The notes under the pieces are model-generated. The model was given only the letters and a program-made list of their open reading frames with translations. It did no database searches and was not told where the DNA came from. Of a stretch of DNA of 41,125 bases, positions 19,232-29,117 are shown piece after piece; positions within the stretch are counted from its first letter, which is position 1; each line of letters opens with the position of its first letter. The DNA is from Hypsibius dujardini (taxonomy: Eukaryota > Tardigrada > Eutardigrada > Parachela > Hypsibiidae): NCBI GenBank assembly GCA_001579985.1, contig LRSR01009812.1, forward strand, positions 1 through 41,125, given 5' to 3'. The translations under genes and the position numbers were made by a program.

Positions 19232-21415
19232 ATGCCATTTCTGTGCATTATGGGTTTGCTCAGCATCCCCAGTGGACAGTGCACCAGCTCCCAGTTGTTC
19301 CCAACAGGAGCTGCCGTGAACACCCGATCATTTCCTCTAGACAAGCAACCGAAAGGTACAGGAAGTTTATTCCGTTTCTTTGTCGTCAGAATCTGCTTGA
19401 CTTCCGAATCTTTATTGATCGGAGTTTAAGATATTGGTCTAAAAAAAATCGGCCGAATTCTATGCAATTCAATACAATATTATTATTTGCTACAGGGTGG
19501 AATCAATTTGATATTCCGCCGAATGCCTTCATGTCTTTGGTCTACAAGAACAACTTCTACAATTTAACCTTACCGTGGTCAGTCCGCGAAGCGAGTTGGA
19601 AGCAGCAAAGATGCAACAGATACCAGGACTAATCAGCGTCAAAACTGGTCTTGAGACAGCCAATTTCCAGCAAGATTTGGCGTTGGCTAGCCTGCGTTCT
19701 GAACATGGAGCGGCTTTATCAATTCTTCGTGAGAACTTGGAGACTGAAAAGCATGAACGGACACGCAGCTTTTCAAGCGTCCAAATTCAACTGGAATCCT
19801 CTATCAATTCTAACATAGCAAGCACAGTGGGTGAGTCCTTAAAGTTGGAACCGAGCCGGCTTTTGGCTACTAGCCAATCCACAAATGAGCACAAATTTAT
19901 CCTCAATGTTCGAACTCAATGATATGGTGCTGAAAGTATAATGCCGACAAAATTCTCTCCTACTTAGCGGATCTACATTATATGTTTCCAGTTGTCTTTT
20001 CCTGACAATATTCCAGTCATCTTAGATAAAAATAATAAGAATGTAGTAGAATTTTCATCGCTGGCCAGAAAAGTATTTCCCAACTTCCGTTCTCTTTTAG
20101 AAAAGATTTGGTCAACGCGAAGACACTGAGGGGCCTTACGCATATTACGTAATCAAGGGAGGTGGGTGGTACCCAAAAAGCTTACGTTTGATTAGGATTT
20201 TTTGGGCGGCGCGACCTATGATTACGTAGTAATTAAGAAGGGGGTGGTCAAGAAACCCAAAAATTAATTTTTTTTGTATATGGGGGGAGGGGGTGGGTCG
20301 ACCATTGATTACGTTGTGATTACAATCCAGGGGTGGGTAGGGGCTGTGATGATTACGTCGTATTAAAAGGGTGGGTGGGTAGGTAAAAAAATGTAGATTT
20401 TTTGATTACGTAATATGTGGATGATCCCCAACTACACATACCCCGAAACAATTCAGCAGACGATATGACGAGATTACAGCGGTTGAGATGTTCAACTGTG
20501 CGCCCCGCGGGACTTCAAAAGACGATGAGCCAGAAAACCTTGTCTGTCACTCTACGATGACACAAAATGACAAAAAAGGCTTGTTTCTCAAATCATAATT
20601 TTGCATTCTGTATGCCTCCTTTTATGAACAGAATGTGAAAAAAAGGTTGTTGCTACCGCAAAAAGATGGGATGAAACCTGTGCTACTTTGTCAACGAGAC
20701 CAGTTCGACAATTTCATCACCCCGTGTGATAACTACTTTAACGCCGGAGCAGTTCAACCGACGATGTGATGAGATTACAGCAGCTGAGGCGGTCAATTGT
20801 GCTCCCGGCGGCACCTCAAAAGATGGTGAGCAAAAGAACTCTTTCGAACCCTTATCATTTAAAAAACCGGTTGAAACACCCTAATACGAGTTTTAATGTG
20901 TCCTGATTTCGGCGAGAACAGAAACTCACACTTTTACGGACAAAAATGTCACCTTTGATCTAGAAAATTAAAAATCCACTGCAGATATTTTTTGTATTTG
21001 TGCTGTATAAGGCTCACGTAAAATCCTTCCGCACCCATAAATATAATTCTGGTGCTGACAAAAAATGCATCTTCAGACTTTTTTGATGCGTGAAGGACAT
21101 GGTTTTGTGTGTCACGATGTGTGGGACTAATTCTGGTCGGACAACGACTAAAACTTTTTCTATTAGGGATAAGGCCTTTTCCTAAATTCAAATTTTGTTC
21201 ATGCCTCCTTTCATCATCAGAATGCGAAGGAAAAGGTTGCTTCTATCGCAAAAAGGGCGGATGGAACCTGTGCTATTTTTTCAACGAGATCAAATCGACG
21301 AGTCCGCCACCTCCTGCGGCAACCACTTTAACTCCGGAGCAGTTCATCCGGCGATGTGACGAGATTACAGCAGCTGAGGTGGTCAGATGTGCCCCAGGCG
21401 GTACATCAAAAGAAG
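19232..21415 (+). CDS. Putative secreted coiled-coil, Cys-rich protein (partly broken)
   Basis: I do not recognise the family. Exon 19232-19355 begins with a hydrophobic leader (M-P-F-L-C-I-M-G-L-L-S-I-P-S-G), probably a signal peptide, and ends in phase 1. Exon 19496-19830 starts in the matching phase with W-N-Q-F-D-I-P-P-N-A-F and N-glycosylation site N-L-T; its second half is a heptad-like helix (S-E-L-E-A-A-K ... A-L-S-I-L-R-E-N-L-E). The two halves are in different frames, so a one-base shift near 19575 or an unseen intron separates them. A GTGAGT donor at 19831 in phase 1 fits the acceptor at 21219-21220. Exon 21221-21415 encodes 65 residues with C-E-G-K-G-C-F-Y-R-K-K-G-G-W-N-L-C and two more Cys, and ends in phase 1 before GTGAGC. 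The gene may stop at 21445-21447 or continue. Two damaged copies of the last exon lie in the preceding intron. Confidence 0.45.
20130..20429. mobile_element. MITE with TTACGTAA inverted ends
   Basis: The left end GGGGCCTTACGCATATTACG and the right end, read in reverse complement GGGGATCATCCACATATTAC, share a GGGG start and the block CATATTACGTAATCAA. Internally, GATTACGTAAT-like and GGGGTGGGT-like motifs recur at 40-70 bp intervals. It carries no gene. It sits between what look like the two halves of a degraded Cys-exon copy, so it probably inserted there. Confidence 0.6.
20430..20525 (+). pseudogene. Cys-exon copy 1, truncated and decayed
   Basis: This matches the 3' half of the exon at 21221-21415. 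In one frame it reads K-Q-F-S-R-R-Y-D-E-I-T-A-V-E, then F-N-C-A-P-R-G-T-S-K. The splice donor GTGAGC has become ATGAGC. Immediately to the left is the MITE, and GTCAACGCGAAGAC at 20111-20124 on its other side resembles the missing upstream part. Confidence 0.6.
20632..20825 (+). pseudogene. Cys-exon copy 2, frameshifted
   Basis: Full-length relative of the intact exon at 21221-21415, with acceptor and GTGAGC donor preserved. A one-base deletion near the start shifts the frame, and the codon matching Trp of G-G-W-N-L-C is TGA. The downstream half is well conserved (T-P-E-Q-F-N-R-R-C-D-E-I-T-A-A-E). Confidence 0.7.
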
Positions 21416-22018
21416 GTGAGCGATCACACTTTACCGGAGCGTTCTAAATCACAATCGCGTGCTAAGATTTGAAGATTACGATTTCAAAAGAAATTGTTGC
21501 AAAACGTTGTGGTACGGGAACGTTTCAACACCAAACTTTTTACACAATCGGAACGCCATAGCCTTGTGCACTACTTTTTTCCGACATTCACGGAAGAAAA
21601 TCAAACAAGCTATAATCACATGAAAGAATTCCGTACTACTGAATAAAAAATTACTGTGAAGTAATTGCGCATTTACCCAACACAATCACATTAGATGATT
21701 TCCCACGGACCGATTGAGCATACTGTCCGCTACCTGCGAAGGGTGTACTGATTTACTGTAAATCGCCACCAAGGCTGCTATATGTTGAACAGACCATCCT
21801 ATCAATAGGTTCCCCATCCTATCGCGTTTTATTCTTGGGCACAATCAGCCTGGACCAAATGACTAACAGCGAATGACTACAGAAATATGGACTAGGGAGT
21901 GTAGCCCGTTAGCCCAGATTCCGTTGTGTGGGATATGTCGAATAATGTACATGGCCCATTTCATGCCGCCTATCTCATGTTTGTAGAGAATTTAGAACAT
22001 GTACACATTTAAATCGGT

Positions 22019-22196
22019 GCCAGGCAAACGCGGTGGGTTGAATCGCTGCATGGTTTGAATCGGTCGGGTGGCGGAGGGCGCCACAAGTGTAAATTGTAAA
22101 CAACACTCATTCAACTTCACACACACCGCTTGTGGCGCCCTCCGCCACCCGGCCGATTCCACCCATGCCATGACTCAACCCACCGCGTTTGCTTGG
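22019..22196. repeat. Long near-perfect hairpin
   Basis: Left arm 22019-22089 and right arm 22128-22196 are inverted copies over about 70 bases, including GGGTGGCGGAGGGCGCCACAAG against its complement and GCAAACGCGGTGGGTTGA at the outer end. The 38-base loop is unpaired. It is much more GC-rich than its surroundings. Either a palindromic MITE or the gene of a structured RNA; no flanking duplication was clear. Confidence 0.75.
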
Positions 22197-22506
22197 TAAG
22201 CAGCAATATCTTTTCACTATACGCAATGAATATAAATTTGTTTTTCAAGTTTTAAAATTCATATTTTTATCTCCAATAAACTAGTACACATTGAAGCTAA
22301 AACCTGCTCGCTACTGAGTTCTGTTGCGCCATACCATCGGAGTGGCTTTTGTTAACATTTTACTGGTAAGTTTCAGAAATCGGCTTGTTAGTACTTTGCC
22401 ATGATTGTTGGTAGCGAGGATTTGGCTCGATTCAACAGGGTTCGTGACATATTGATTAGCATGGTAATACCTTCTCCAATAAATATGTGTGTAGGAACGA
22501 CTTCAG

Positions 22507-24872
22507 ATGGCTCCACGCGATAGCCAACCAGCGAACATGGAACCGAGCAACGAAATCAGCGATTCCACCCTACTGGAAAAGCTTGCAAAATACGGGGACT
22601 CGCTCACGTACTTGGCAGTGAATATCAAACGGTTCGCCGACTACGAAGGCAAGTGTCTGGCCATCGACGACTTTATTCAGTGTGTTCGGTCAAATCCTAC
22701 CGATCCTGGAGGTCTTCTTACGAAATGGCAAGGAATGAAGCTGCACCCGACCGAAACGTGCCGAAAAATCGGAACCGGCTTGACGGAGCAGAAATGTTTC
22801 ATCGGCGTCGACGGCGTGAACGCGTTTGTAGCGGATGTGGAGAAGGTAAAAATCGAAATGGCTCAGGAAACTGTCAAGGCTGGCATGAAAACGTCAGGCC
22901 TATTGCTGGTGAGCCAGGTGGTGCGCCTGGGCTACATCTGGCTGGAGATAAAGGATGCCAAGAACTTGGTTGCCACCTCCCGCCAGGAGCTGAACATGAT
23001 CCACGAGAAGGTGAAACAGCTCGTGACGGATGTAGACGAGCTGCAGCTGATGATCGACGGGAATGAATCGAATGAGGCTGTGTCCCTGAAGATCGTCTGT
23101 CTGCAAGGAGATTTTATGACCACAAAAGACAAAATCAGTAGGTGTAGCCGTTTTTATCGTACACCTTACGTGACAAAAATTATTTTAGACGACATCATGG
23201 CAGAAACAGTAGGAAAGTCAAATTTTTGCTCATGCATTGCGAAGCCGAAATATATATTGCGTAGAATGACTATATATAAACTTAACATATCTTTAATTAC
23301 AGAAAAAAATATTTTTACTAACTGAAACCTTCGCGTACCGGGTAGAAGCTTACTTTTCGGACAATTTTTATACATTTTCAGGGCGGTGTTTGTAAACTTT
23401 TACAAAAATCTGATTATGCTGAAATGTGGCAAATTAAACTGGCTTTCGAAAAGTAAGACTCCTCAGGCAAACTAATTATGATTCGATTACAGCCTTCGCT
23501 TGGCCAACTTTGAAAATGTCCCAACAGTGTCGTTTTACAGTATCTGCTTGGCAAGTTTGAGCATTGCCCCTCTTCGCCCGTCTTTGAAATACGTAGAATG
23601 AATCAGCTGTTTGCTGTTTCTGAGCTCTCTGAAACAGCTGTTTTTAAGTACTTTCCTTGGGCTTTCAACATAAAACAATATTGGGTCATTTCAAGAATTT
23701 ATCCGTAGGAAGTTGTCAATTACAGACGAATACGTCAATACGTCAAAATCTTAACGCTTTGAGACAATAATCATTCATGCAATAAATTATGTTATGAGAT
23801 AGGATCGGCTCAAACTGGAGCAAATGTTAATTTCAAATAACATTTGATGAACTAAAATTGCATTCGTGTTGAAAATACAGCGATTTAACAACGAGTGAAG
23901 CTCGTGGTAAACGCTTTGCAAATATACTCTTCAAGGAACTCTCTGAAATTATATCAACCTTTTTGTGCATAAAATCATCGCTACTGCTCCGATTGATTTT
24001 TTTATTTTTCCTCATAATAAAAAAAATATGCGTATATACGATCTTAAAGCTTAGCAATTAAATTTTGATTTTTCATTATCATTTTTTCATTTCATTTTTT
24101 GGCATACTAGAAAAACTGCCGGGAAAGGCCTTTTCAAGATCCGGAATCCGGAACCCGGCCATTGGTCCGGAGATCCTATCTGAAGGTTTTCTAATTGGTT
24201 ATACAGCATTTTCCAAAAACCAAGAAACTACCAGGTAGTTTCAGTCGTACTTTCCAACTCGTTTAACGTTTTTTTTCTGGAGTTGAAACCTTTGTGACCT
24301 CCAATCTTAGTTTAGTTTTTTTTTTAAACCAAAAGTAAGATCAAAATACCACTTACGAAAAGGTTCAGTTTAAGCATAGTTTTATTATTGTCGTTTAATT
24401 TAGGTTTACAATCCCTACTCGTGTGTCCGAACTCATGTACTATATAGGTTAAATCCAGGCAGAAGAAATGTAAAATTTCCCTTTTCACGTTTTTTTTGCT
24501 GCCCCCTTTACGGCCACGTTCGAAATTGGGGTTCCACGCAAAAAGGCGTTTTTGTAGTTGCAACCGGACAGATGTCCTTTTTCCTTTTCAGCATCGCTTC
24601 GAGCCAAAATCAACGGAAAAATTGAGACGCTAGACAAAAAGCAGGAAGAGTTGGCTGTAAACGGAGTGCTGAACTTTTTCCATGGAGTTATGAGTTTGGT
24701 TCAAGCCGCGAGTACGGCCAACATAGTGTCCAAGTCGCTGGTCGTGGGGCAGGCGGTAGTGAGCGGGGCGTTTTTCAGTTTGAGCGCGCTCAGCATCCAT
24801 TACTATCACGTCACCTACGAGGTTCTGGATCAGCTTCGCGCCAAACTAGACGAGATCAAAGACTTTGGATGA
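22507..24872 (+). CDS. Helical protein with hydrophobic hairpins, unknown family
   Basis: Exons 22507-23137 and 24592-24872, joined in phase 1 across a 1,454-bp intron (donor GTAGGT, acceptor TTTTCAG), encode 303 residues. CAG stands directly before ATG 22507, so a 5'-leader intron probably ends there. No signal peptide is apparent. The chain looks almost wholly alpha-helical. A first hydrophobic stretch (G-M-K-T-S-G-L-L-L-V-S-Q-V-V) is followed by coiled-coil heptads (I-H-E-K-V-K-Q-L-V-T-D-V-D-E-L). Exon 2 is symmetrical: a charged helix, a hydrophobic region of about 45 Ala/Ser/Val-rich residues, then another charged helix (L-R-A-K-L-D-E-I-K). That layout is seen in membrane-inserting helical proteins such as apolipoprotein-L-like proteins and alpha-helical pore formers, but I see no family motif and do not assign one. 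Cys residues lie only in the first half. Confidence 0.65.
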
Positions 24873-26019
24873 TCAGTTGAAAGATCTCCTGGATCGCGTC
24901 CGTAGCATCTTGAAGGGAATGTCTTGCAACAATACCGGCAATTTCAGTCGTGAAATGTCCTATAGTGAACGTTTTCGATTGCGTGCTTAGGAAGTTGTTT
25001 ATCCGTGTCATCTATCTCATCATCCTCTGCTTCCGATTAATATCGTTAATGCTATATTTTGAAAATCTTGCTCTTTTTTAGTAATACTAGAACTTGATCC
25101 ACCTTTTTAGTCACAAAGTGGACGATTTTTCTGTAATGAATCAATCAAAGTTTCGTCAACCAGATTATAAGTGGGGTGAGGTCTTGGTGGCAGAGAAAAT
25201 TGCCGCTGATTAATGCGATGCCGGACAAGAGGGAACTGAGGGTGAGAGAGATATGAAAGAAGACGTAGAAGTCTTTGTTACGCCAGAATTTAAAGACGAT
25301 GAGGTTGGTGAGTTAAGCGATGATAGTGATTGTGGCTAAGATGTAGCCGGGAAGTGGGTGGCAAGTTTTTCGTTCCATGTTACCATAAGGTTGGTGGGTT
25401 GTTTTTATTAATCATGGTGGGTTTTGATGGGTTTTGATTTTGATCACAGTGAGTACATTTGTGTCCTTTTTTTTAATCAAACACATTCTATAGGTACAAA
25501 ATTGTATTGCCTCTTCGGCATGGCTGATTCAGTGCCTAATGGAAAGTTATTCGAATGGATGGTAGTACAAAGTTGAAAGACTGGTGGAATTCAAGTGTGC
25601 GTAAAACAAAACTAGGCATGCAAGTGATTCAAACTTACTTTTCAACGGATGGAATCCTTGGCGGATGAAAATGGTGACCCTCGCAGAGTCTTTTCGCAAA
25701 CGTATTCGGTGAGCCCACTCTCAACGGCAGTGAACTGAAAATGGTCCCCCAAATCTAACTATTTCTTAGAGAACAGTTACGAACGACCACACGTCAGAAT
25801 TTTTTGAAAAAATGTCATCTGTGATGCCTTCCGGTGGCATCCACCAAACAGGTAACTTCACGGACTTAAACAGAACATGATACATTTGAAACTTACGTAA
25901 AAATGGGAACAGGTGTAGTGATGCAAACTTGCGGCTAATCGTGTGCTCCCGGTATTCCCTAACCCTTTGGTAGCCGGTTTTTTGGGTATACGGTTAGTAC
26001 CGAGTCAACCGAAGTTGGC
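24873..26019. other. Intergenic
   Basis: Apart from the short acidic frame at 25136-25339, nothing recognised. The stretch around 25370-25440 is GT-rich (GGTGGGTT, GGTGGGTTTTGATGGG). Confidence 0.5.
25136..25339 (+). pseudogene. Short acidic frame with one internal stop
   Basis: From ATG 25136 one frame runs 68 codons to TAA 25337-25339, interrupted only by a TAA after A-A-D. The second half is strongly acidic (E-F-K-D-D-E-V-G-E-L-S-D-D-S-D). Acidic N termini of this kind occur in some DDE transposases, but nothing downstream confirms that. It may be chance. Confidence 0.2.
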
Positions 26020-26093
26020 CTAACAAGGGAAAGTATCTCATTTTAATGGTCAACGTGATTAAGGTTCATATGGCACTTTCCCTTCCTTGTTAG
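26020..26093. repeat. Short imperfect hairpin
   Basis: CTAACAAGG-GAAAGT at 26020 pairs with ACTTTCCCTTCCTTGTTAG at 26075-26093. The loop is about 45 bases and partly self-complementary. Size is similar to a small-RNA precursor, but there is no other support. Confidence 0.4.
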
Positions 26094-26689
26094 TGTCGTA
26101 CCGCCAGGCGGCGCTGTTGCACCTCTACACAACACCCTGACAACAGCTGACATTTTGCCAATAGGAATCAGAACACCCACCTAGTGAGTTCATTTTTTTT
26201 CACTCCGCTTGCCATTGCTGTTTACTCCATTTTCAATTTGATTTTACCGGTATTGGCGTTAGCTAGATCCATTTTATTCCATTTATATTTTTTTTTATTT
26301 ATTCCATTTAATTTCAAAGCCTGGAATGTTTTTTCTCAGCACACACCGGAAGTTAGTATACATACCACTTACCCTTAAACAAGTCTGGGTTAGTGTGTTC
26401 TTACCACCTCCAAAACGTTTTTCAAAAGTTGTTTTTACTTTATATTTTACAGTTCTGTTGGAAGATCAAAGCAAAAAATTGTGCCTAAAAAGCCTAAATG
26501 CTCAATGAACAAATCGAGTTTGAAGGAAGAATTAAGCCATTGTAAGCTGACTGGCATTCAGAGACTTAATGTCACAAACTGCAAGACCAATGTCGACGAT
26601 TTTGATGACGCGCATGTCAATCAGGAGGATGTTGCTGATCGACCCAGGTGACTGGAATCAGATAGTCGAAGGTTGTGGCCGTGTGTGCA

Positions 26690-26985
26690 ATAAACTGATA
26701 TGCTTAGTTATAATTATGGAGATTTTGTTAGTTATAGAACAACGTTTTAAATGTCCTGTGTCGAGTTCTAGCACGGGTCGTAGCTTTATGATGTTCAGTG
26801 TAATTAGAAAGGCTCTAGCAAACGGCAGGGACAGTCCAGCCAGTTGTGGGAGTTACCGGAGAAGTGGAAGCTGGGAGAGTTATTAGAGTTGTAGGAGTTA
26901 TGGGAGTTATGGGGGTCATGAGAGCTATAGGATTTAAAGGAGTTACAGAAGTTATGGAAGTTTTAGAAAACCAATAATACTGTAG
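26690..26985 (+). repeat. Dispersed repeat copy B with GGAGTTATG minisatellite
   Basis: Positions 26755-26870 match the reverse complement of 11750-11865 (shared CGTAGCTTTATGATGTTCAGTG and a GGCAGGGACAG block). The following 26875-26970 is an array of GGAGTTATG-like units of 9-10 bp. Order and orientation of the two parts are the same as in copy A, so both derive from one ancestral unit. Confidence 0.7.
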
Positions 26986-27039
26986 AGCGTACTTTGAAGC
27001 ACAGTTTTCATCTGTCCCTATTTCCGAAACAGAGTAACC

Positions 27040-27190
27040 CTATAAAGAGGAGGGGCAGAAACAAAGACGGAGAAAGACAGAGAGACAGAGAAACAGAGAA
27101 ACAGACAGAGAGACAAAGAGACAGACAGAGAAACAGACAGAGAGACAGAGAGCCATACAGCGAGACAGAGAGACAAACTGACAGACAGAA
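27040..27190. repeat. GACAGAGA/GAAACAGA simple repeat
   Basis: About 150 purine-rich bases of GACAGAGA, GAAACAGA and GACAAAGA units. Open frames on both strands here are artefacts of low complexity. Confidence 0.85.
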
Positions 27191-27349
27191 TTCTAAACCG
27201 GGTACCATCAGTTCGCTTCGCTCTTGAACTTACACACTAGCGTATTAAATCAGTCAGTAACAATTGCGTGAAAATTTTGCTGGAAGGTATTAATCATCAA
27301 AGAAGGTAAAATCTCCTGACATTAGTAGTGTTGTCGACGAAAAAATAAG

Positions 27350-27890
27350 GAGTACGGACCGATTACTCTCACCTTGTGCCTGTTTGGTTCGTTCAACATT
27401 GTTTGACATAAAATGTTTCGGTTCCACTAATGTACTACTCTAGATTTTTGGTGCGTGGTTAACCTTGGACAATCGGTTTACTGATAGTTTCGGATGTTTC
27501 GCTTCAAGAGATGCTCAGCCTGGGGTGATCTGTACATTCAATTGTAGAAGACATAAAATTGTCATCCAGATATATTTGGCTTCACCTCTTTGGGTCTCTA
27601 GAAGCTCAACTCGGGTGTTCAGTTTGTTCAATCGTTTTTCTCAGTATACATGTATTTGGTTCAACAACTGCTGAGCCCAGGGTGTTCGGTTCGTTCAAAC
27701 ATCTTCAGTTTCGGATGTTCGGTTAAAAAAAACATTCAGAAGTATCGGTTTGTTGTTTGACATTGTTTGACTTGAGAGCACAAATCTCTAAGATTTTACC
27801 TTGGTTGTTAGGTTTGTTACATCGATTTGATTTAAGACGTTTAATTCAAGAAATGCTCAGCACGAGGCATTCAGTTCGTTAATTGTGCTA
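27350..27890. repeat. Degenerate repeat with GGTGTTCGGTTCGTTCAA core
   Basis: Five to seven diverged units contain an ATGCTCAGC-like block, then GG(G)TGTTCGGTTCGTTCAA and often TTTGACAT. Good examples are at about 27512, 27601, 27668 and 27853. Spacing varies from 65 to 90 bases. Confidence 0.5.
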
Positions 27891-27899
27891 GATTGTAAT

Positions 27900-29117
27900 T
27901 TAATATTTAGTCCTACATTGTAATATAAGTTATCCATAGTGTTGCTTTGATTTGACACTTGCATAACAATTTTTTTCCAATCGACGCGATCGATGGAACG
28001 ACCGAGGAGTTCAGTCAATTGTTTTACAAAAACAGAAATGCTGCCTAAGTTCCGGTATTTTTACTAGTTCTGATAACACATTTAAACGCTTATCGAGGGC
28101 CATTCCCTAGAGCTTCAAACTTTCATTCTCGGCAACGCTCAAGCTTGATATACACTGTTGCCCGAAAGGAAGGTCGCCCTAGACTACACTGACCAATTAG
28201 CACTGAATGTGATTACCCCGCCCATAACTGTGGCTTGGTTACGATTGGGCGAGTTTGCTGCAAGACGCATGATGTAAATGGCTCACTTAATTCACATGTG
28301 ACTTCACTTATGGCTTCCGGACCTGCGGTTCCTTTTGAAATCACGTCATCCGTAACAGCGCACTCACACGGACATACGACCGTTGTTCTCCACTCTGCTG
28401 CTGTCGATTGTCGAGAACCCCCCCCCCCCCAGTTGAATTTGCTTCCACGCCAAGTACAAGGCACATGATTTTAGGCATCTCCTGGCCGGATCCGCGCTTC
28501 TATGGCCTCAGTGAACAAAATTTGTCAGATGGGCTCAACAATTACACGATAATTATAGGTAGTTTTTGTGAGGTGTGCCGGCAAGGGCTGATTGAGCTTT
28601 TAAAGATCCGACCCAGGACCCCCGGTGGGATGGGGTGGAAAGTAGGTCTCCGTATAGGTTTGTGAGTCTGAAATAAACTAAAATTTCTGGAGGGGAGACC
28701 GAAATCCGAAATTGCAAAGTGTGCTCATGCTCTAGAGCCTTTCATGCACCTGATGCTTGTGGCATTCAAAATAAACAGTACGTGTTCTACCATAACTTGG
28801 CACTAAAGATAATCATGGCCCGACGTGACGGAAAGATCGACTAAAGTGTTAGGCCCTCTCCCATTTTGCATTGGGGGCCAGGAAGAAAGGGGGACTGATA
28901 AAATCCAGGAGCGGGAGATAAAGTGTAGGCTTGAATCCGCCACTGTTTCCTCCGCATAGTGTGTTCCCAGGTAGCTTTACGATTAGCAGAATTATTAACA
29001 AACATTTTTGGTCAGAGATCATCGAGATCATGCACGACAAGTTTCATTGGTCCCTCGCTGCATATACGACAGCATCAACTTGTCAGGATTCCTTCCTAGA
29101 TTTCACAAAACTTTGTC
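27900..29117. other. Intergenic before second GPCR
   Basis: A run of about 14 C sits near 28418. No supported exon or element. Open frames at 28213-28665 overlap on both strands without protein character. Confidence 0.5.

Noticed and set aside
22507-22530. Joining the Cys-rich exon at 21415 to the CAG acceptor before ATG 22507
   Set aside because: The phase-1 join gives an immediate in-frame stop, so the two genes are kept apart.
27008-27227. Open frames on both strands
   Set aside because: They come from the GACAGA simple repeat, producing repetitive Arg/Gln/Glu or Leu/Cys/Ser runs.
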